Part shown: piece after piece, positions 60,259-64,000 of the stretch
How positions within the stretch are numbered: position 1 is the stretch's first letter
Layout: the number at the start of each line of letters is the position of its first letter
From: Treponema sp.
Lineage (GTDB): Bacteria > Spirochaetota > Spirochaetia > Treponematales > Breznakiellaceae
Reading direction: 5' to 3'
Length of the DNA: 64,000 nt
Assembly: GCA_009777995.1 (NCBI GenBank)
Contig: WRKT01000002.1
Location: 110,600-174,599 of the forward strand
Translations under genes and position numbers: made by a program
Notes under the pieces: generated by a model
Told to the model about the DNA's origin: nothing
What the model saw: only the letters and a program-made list of their open reading frames with translations
Database searches by the model: none

Positions 60259-61302
60259 ATGAACGTTATAAAGGAAATGGATAATTATGGCCATGAGCAA
60301 ATTGTTTTTGCGCGTGATGAAAAAACAGGGCTGCGGGCCATTATTGCAATCCACAATACAAACTTAGGCCCCGCTCTTGGCGGAACCCGGTTCTGGAACT
60401 ATGCGTCGGAGGAGGAGGCTCTTTTTGATGTTCTGCGCCTTTCCAAGGGAATGACCCTTAAAAGTGCTGCAGCGGGCCTTAAGCTTGGAGGGGGCAAGGC
60501 TGTAATTATCGGAGACCCTGTAAAACTTAAGTCGAAGGAATTCTTCCATGCCTACGGAAGGTTTGTGGATACCCTTGGCGGCAAGTATTTTACTGCCGAA
60601 GACGTTAATATTTCCACTGCCGATATTGCAATGATAAACGAGACCACAAAGTTCGTATGCGGAACCCCTGCAATAAGCGGGAACCCGGGCCCCTTTACAG
60701 CAAGGGGTGTCTATATGGCCATGAAGGCAGGTGCAAGGGAAAAGTTCGGCTCTGACTCTCTCTCGGACAAGACTATAGCCGTCATGGGCCTTGGAAGCGT
60801 CGGCTACTCCCTCTGCGAGTCCCTGCATAAGGAGGGGGCTAAGTTAAAAGTTTACGATCTAAAGAGTGATGCAGTTGAAAAGGCAAAAAAGGAACTTGGA
60901 GCAATCCCTGTAAGTGCAGAAGAAATACTCACAACAGACTGCGATATTTTTGCACCCTGTGCCCTCGGCGCTATATTTAATACCGAAAACGTAAAGAAGC
61001 TAAAATGTAAGCTAATCGCAGGAGCGGCTAATAATGTACTTGTAGACTCCGAAGCAGGGGATGAGCTGAATAAGCTGGATATTCTTTATATTCCGGATTA
61101 TATCGCAAATGCAGGCGGCGTAATTAACTGCGGTATGGAAGCAATAGAAAGGACCTACGATGTAAATCTTGTAAATAAAAAGGTTGATGATATCTATAAT
61201 ACGGCATTAAAGATCATCTCTTTAGCAAAGGAAAAAAAGATAAGCACAAGCAGGGCTGCAGACGAATACGCTGAAGGCATCGTTAAGGCCGGTGCTCGTT
61301 GA
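60259..61302 (+). CDS. Leucine dehydrogenase-type amino acid dehydrogenase
   Basis: A 347-residue protein. ATG 60259 follows GGAGG. Upstream frame is promoter and operator. The catalytic region is typical of Leu/Val/Phe dehydrogenases: TLKSAAAGLKLGGGKAVIIGDP with both lysines, FTAEDVN, and the NAD-binding GLGSVGYSL. The end (IPDYIANAGGVINC) is also canonical. It oxidatively deaminates branched-chain or similar L-amino acids to 2-oxo acids, producing NADH and ammonia. In this island it would be the last step after racemisation of released D-amino acids. Substrate choice between Leu, Val and Phe cannot be read with certainty. Confidence 0.9.
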   Translation: MNVIKEMDNYGHEQIVFARDEKTGLRAIIAIHNTNLGPALGGTRFWNYASEEEALFDVLRLSKGMTLKSAAAGLKLGGGKAVIIGDPVKLKSKEFFHAYGRFVDTLGGKYFTAEDVNISTADIAMINETTKFVCGTPAISGNPGPFTARGVYMAMKAGAREKFGSDSLSDKTIAVMGLGSVGYSLCESLHKEGAKLKVYDLKSDAVEKAKKELGAIPVSAEEILTTDCDIFAPCALGAIFNTENVKKLKCKLIAGAANNVLVDSEAGDELNKLDILYIPDYIANAGGVINCGMEAIERTYDVNLVNKKVDDIYNTALKIISLAKEKKISTSRAADEYAEGIVKAGAR

Positions 61303-61320
61303 CAGGATCGTTAATTTCCC

Positions 61321-61349
61321 TTGACACCGGGGGGAATCAGGCATAGAAT
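61321..61349 (+). promoter_or_regulatory. Promoter of the serine hydrolase-racemase unit
   Basis: TTGACA (61321-61326) and TAGAAT (61344-61349) are 17 bases apart, directly followed by operator site E. Confidence 0.75.
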
Positions 61350-61354
61350 ATGCA

Positions 61355-61375
61355 ATGCATAATGCATCATGTATT
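61355..61375 (+). promoter_or_regulatory. Heptamer-repeat operator, site E (before the hydrolase-racemase unit)
   Basis: Units ATGCATA, ATGCATC and ATGTATT follow each other at 61355-61375, containing ATGCAT-A-ATGCAT (61355-61367). The site starts six bases after the -10 and ends a few bases before the AAAGGAG ribosome site. Confidence 0.75.
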
Positions 61376-61391
61376 ATTAAAGGAGTGAGCC

Positions 61392-62861
61392 ATGCAAGAA
61401 AAATTAACCGAACTGGTAAGAAAACTTAAGGAAGATTTTAAGGTACCGTCAATTTCGGTAAGCGTTTTTAAGGACGGAGAAACCTTCTTTGTGAATGAAG
61501 GTTTGAGCGATATTGACAAGAGTATCAAGGCAACTCCCGATACGATCTACGCAATAGCCTCATCGACAAAGGCCTTTGCTGCGACATCCATTGCAATACT
61601 TGCCGATGAAAAGAAGTTAAACCTCGATGATCCTGTAAAAAAGCACTTAAAAGATTTTAAGATGCACGACCCCTATATGACAGATCATCTTACAATAAAG
61701 GATGCCCTCTCCCATAGAGGCGGGCTTCCCCGGCATGACATGGTCTGGTTTAACAGGCCCGACCTTACTTTAAAAGAGCTCGCCTATACATTGAAGCATC
61801 TCCCCCCGTCCTTTGAGCCGCGTACAAGGATGTACTACCAGAACATCATGTTTGCACTCAGCAGTGTTATCGTGGAACATGTAAGCGGAAAGCCCTGGGG
61901 GGACTTCCTAAAGGAGAAGGTTTTTAATCCCCTTGGCATGACCCATACTTATACAGACCCGAAAGTATATAGAGGCAAGGGCAGCGAACATGAATCGGTT
62001 CCCTATGACTTAATCGGCGATAAAATAGTCAGAACCCAAGAAATACCCTTTGCGCCTGTCGCAGGAGCAGGGGTAATGCACTCAAGTGTCCGCGACCTTG
62101 ATAAATGGGTAAGGCTGCAGCTCGGCCGCGGCGAGTTCGAAGGCAAGCGCATCTTCTCCGAGGAAATGGCCAAGCAACTGCACGGCCCTCAGATGATAAT
62201 CAGAACCGGCGATCTTATGCCGATTTCCTTTGAAGAAATCGAGTTTGAAAATTACTGCCTTGGATGGTTCATTGAAAGCTATCGCGGAAATATGCTCGTC
62301 CACCACGGGGGGACTATCAACGGTTATAAGTCCCAGGTCGGCTTCCTTCCTAAGAAGAATATCGGCTTCTCGATTCTAACGAACTTGAGCGGCAACCAGA
62401 CCCCCAATGCAATCGGTTATAATATCTGCGACATGGTCCTTGGTCTCTCTGAAATAGACTGGGGCAAGCGCTACTTCGACTTCCTCGAAAAAATGAGGGC
62501 AGACCTAAGAGCAGATGCCGAGAAGAAGGAAGAGGCAGTAAAGAAGGCGAAACCTCCGATAAGGCCCCTGGAAAATTATGCAGGAAAGTATGTGAATGCG
62601 GGGTATGGAGATGTCAGTGTTAAAGTCAAAGATAATGCCTTAATCATTCACGCAATACAAAGGGATATGGATCTATTACCCTATGGTACAGGTCATGACA
62701 ATTTCTATATTTCTACAATGACCCCGGGTGCAAATATTAAAACCTTTATTCCCGTGCAATTCGCATGCGATTTTGAAGAAGTTGTCACAGGAGTCCGTAT
62801 TAAGCTCGAAGCTTTTTCAGATATGATACTTTTCGAAAAATGCAAAGAAGAGGGCAAATGA
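61392..62861 (+). CDS. Cytoplasmic class C beta-lactamase-fold serine hydrolase (D-peptidase type)
   Basis: A 489-residue protein, ATG 61392 after AAAGGAG. The catalytic set of the class C/AmpC-DAP group is visible: SSTK (Ser57, Lys60), YQN (Tyr149-Asn151) and HGG in LVHHGGTINGYKS. The C-terminal about 110 residues (from IRPLENYAGKYVN) form a lipocalin-like domain as seen in D-aminopeptidases and related enzymes. No signal peptide is present. Likely activities are D-aminopeptidase, D-peptide hydrolase or esterase. It is followed, after a three-base gap, by the racemase gene, under operator site E. Confidence 0.85.
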   Translation: MQEKLTELVRKLKEDFKVPSISVSVFKDGETFFVNEGLSDIDKSIKATPDTIYAIASSTKAFAATSIAILADEKKLNLDDPVKKHLKDFKMHDPYMTDHLTIKDALSHRGGLPRHDMVWFNRPDLTLKELAYTLKHLPPSFEPRTRMYYQNIMFALSSVIVEHVSGKPWGDFLKEKVFNPLGMTHTYTDPKVYRGKGSEHESVPYDLIGDKIVRTQEIPFAPVAGAGVMHSSVRDLDKWVRLQLGRGEFEGKRIFSEEMAKQLHGPQMIIRTGDLMPISFEEIEFENYCLGWFIESYRGNMLVHHGGTINGYKSQVGFLPKKNIGFSILTNLSGNQTPNAIGYNICDMVLGLSEIDWGKRYFDFLEKMRADLRADAEKKEEAVKKAKPPIRPLENYAGKYVNAGYGDVSVKVKDNALIIHAIQRDMDLLPYGTGHDNFYISTMTPGANIKTFIPVQFACDFEEVVTGVRIKLEAFSDMILFEKCKEEGK

Positions 62862-62864
62862 TCT

Positions 62865-64000
62865 GTGTACGATACTCCTAAAGTTTATAATTCCTATGTC
62901 CTTATAGACTTAAAAAAGATTAGGGAAAACTATAAAAAGGTTAAGGCTAATATTGATAAGAGCGTAGGCATTATCCCCGTTCTTAAGGGAAATGCCTATG
63001 GCCTTGGCCTTGTAAAAATCGCCGAGTTTCTTCATAAAGACATTGGTCTTAATTTCTTTGCATGCTCTGAAGTTTTTGAGGCTGAGCAAATTAAGTCCGT
63101 AACAAAAAACACTGATATTTTTGTTATGGCAGGTGTGCCCTTCAATAATATCGAGTGCTGTATTGAAAATGATTTTATCACCCCTGTGTACCATGAAGAC
63201 TATCTAAGGAAGTTAAATGAAGAAGCAGTACGCAGGGGGAAAGAGGCAAGGGTAAAGATAAAGCTTGAAACCGGTATGAACCGCATAGGAATACGAAGAG
63301 GAGATTCCTTAACCGGACTCCTCGATTTACTTGACTCAATGCCCCTGATAAAGTTAATCGGTGCTTTTACTCATTTTGCTGAAGCAGAAAGCGAAGATAA
63401 AAGTTTCACACTAATGCAGTTAGAAGAGTTTAAGATAGGACTTAAGCAATTAAGGGAAAGAGGATGTAATTTGCAATATGTCCATGCTTTTAATAGCTCT
63501 TCTGCAGTATGGTTAAAGGACTACGAAGGAATAACCCATATCCGAAACGGCAGTTCTCTTTTTGGTTATGATATAAATATAAAACCCTTCAATGCCTTAA
63601 ACCTTGAGGAAACTCTTTCATGGAACTGTTATGTAACCCATGTAAAGGATGTATTCCCGGGTGAAACAGTCGGATATAACCGCACGCATAAGGTTGAGCA
63701 TCCAATGCAGGTCGCAACAATAAGCATAGGTTACGGAGACGGTTATAATAGGCAGTTGTTATTTTTAGGCGGCGATGTAATAATAAACGGCAAGAGGTGT
63801 AAAATTATCGGTGTTTCCATGGATCAGATGCTTGTGGATATTACAGGTATGGAAGTTAAAATTAATGATGAAGCCACACTCATTGGCCGTAATGGAGGTG
63901 AGTTAATTTCTGTTTTTGAAATACAGGAGTTAATGGGTCTGAACTTCCACTCTATGACCTGCGTCATCCCTGAGCGTGTACCGCGTATCTATGTTGATGC
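62865..64000 (+). CDS. alr: Alanine racemase-family PLP enzyme, cut by the window end
   Basis: The frame opens at GTG 62865, three bases after the hydrolase stop, and is still open at base 64000. About 378 residues are visible, so only a short C-terminal piece is missing. PLP-lysine motif: PVLKGNAYGLGLVKI (about 37-51). Later signatures: METGMNRIG-like KLETGMNRIGI, catalytic Tyr region TISIGYGDGYNRQ, VSMDQMLVDITG and the final PERVPRIYVDA. It interconverts D- and L-amino acids. In this island it may serve catabolism of released D-residues rather than, or besides, cell wall synthesis, so broad-specificity racemase is possible. Confidence 0.9.
   Translation, partial: MYDTPKVYNSYVLIDLKKIRENYKKVKANIDKSVGIIPVLKGNAYGLGLVKIAEFLHKDIGLNFFACSEVFEAEQIKSVTKNTDIFVMAGVPFNNIECCIENDFITPVYHEDYLRKLNEEAVRRGKEARVKIKLETGMNRIGIRRGDSLTGLLDLLDSMPLIKLIGAFTHFAEAESEDKSFTLMQLEEFKIGLKQLRERGCNLQYVHAFNSSSAVWLKDYEGITHIRNGSSLFGYDINIKPFNALNLEETLSWNCYVTHVKDVFPGETVGYNRTHKVEHPMQVATISIGYGDGYNRQLLFLGGDVIINGKRCKIIGVSMDQMLVDITGMEVKINDEATLIGRNGGELISVFEIQELMGLNFHSMTCVIPERVPRIYVD

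Overview
The window is spirochaetal, most likely from a Treponema-like member of the Spirochaetales. The main evidence is bases 1-19646, which carry the long spirochaete motility operon in its characteristic order: flbB(partial)-fliK-flgD-flgE-flbD-fliL-fliM-fliY-fliO-fliP-fliQ-fliR-flhB-flhA-flhF-flhG-(membrane protein)-fliA/whiG-FapA-like-(small protein)-SwrB-like. flbD, flbB, a FliY with a CheC-like middle domain and a separate second FliG (30327-31442) all fit spirochaetes. Genes are tightly packed, with many TTG, GTG and possibly CTG starts. Two features depart from the textbook operon. motA and motB are absent from their usual place between flbD and fliL. The hook protein FlgE has serine at position 178, where Treponema hooks carry the cysteine that cross-links to Lys165.

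Bases 19657-31442 mix signalling and envelope genes: a cyclic-2,3-diphosphoglycerate-synthetase-family GTPase, a Cache-type chemoreceptor, a sensorless hybrid histidine kinase with a perfect palindrome inside its coding region, an MCE/Mla-type lipid transporter (permease, ATPase, MCE protein, TPR lipoprotein), HtrA-AMMECR1 and PduL genes, and FliG1. Bases 31439-52571 are mostly housekeeping: an M16C peptidase, ComM, a PHP phosphoesterase, two cyclic-nucleotide-binding-domain proteins, a diguanylate cyclase, a PASTA protein, AroDE, RpiA, a heterodimeric ABC exporter, an EF-G paralogue, MurA (Asp in place of the fosfomycin-target Cys), arginase, a RidA-family protein and a proline-iminopeptidase-like hydrolase.

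Bases 52574-64000 are the most interesting part. They form an apparent catabolic gene island for D-amino-acid-containing or acylated peptides: two paralogous dipeptide/oligopeptide-binding lipoproteins, an Opp/Dpp ATPase, an N-acyl-D-amino-acid deacylase, two serine hydrolases of beta-lactamase fold without signal peptides, a GntR/FCD regulator, a leucine-dehydrogenase-type enzyme and an alanine-racemase-family protein cut by the window edge. Five transcription units in this island share one architecture: a good -35/-10 promoter followed at once by two or three copies of a 7-bp-phased ATGCAT-type element. No other array of this kind was seen in the window. This looks like a local regulon, presumably of the GntR protein encoded in its middle. 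The inferred flow is peptide capture, import, cytoplasmic release of D-amino acids, racemisation to L-forms and oxidative deamination.

No rRNA, tRNA, CRISPR array, transposase or prophage gene was recognised. No stretch above 300 bases lacks a gene. Starts given here follow Shine-Dalgarno evidence and often differ from the longest possible reading frame. All family calls come from reading motifs by eye, not from searches.
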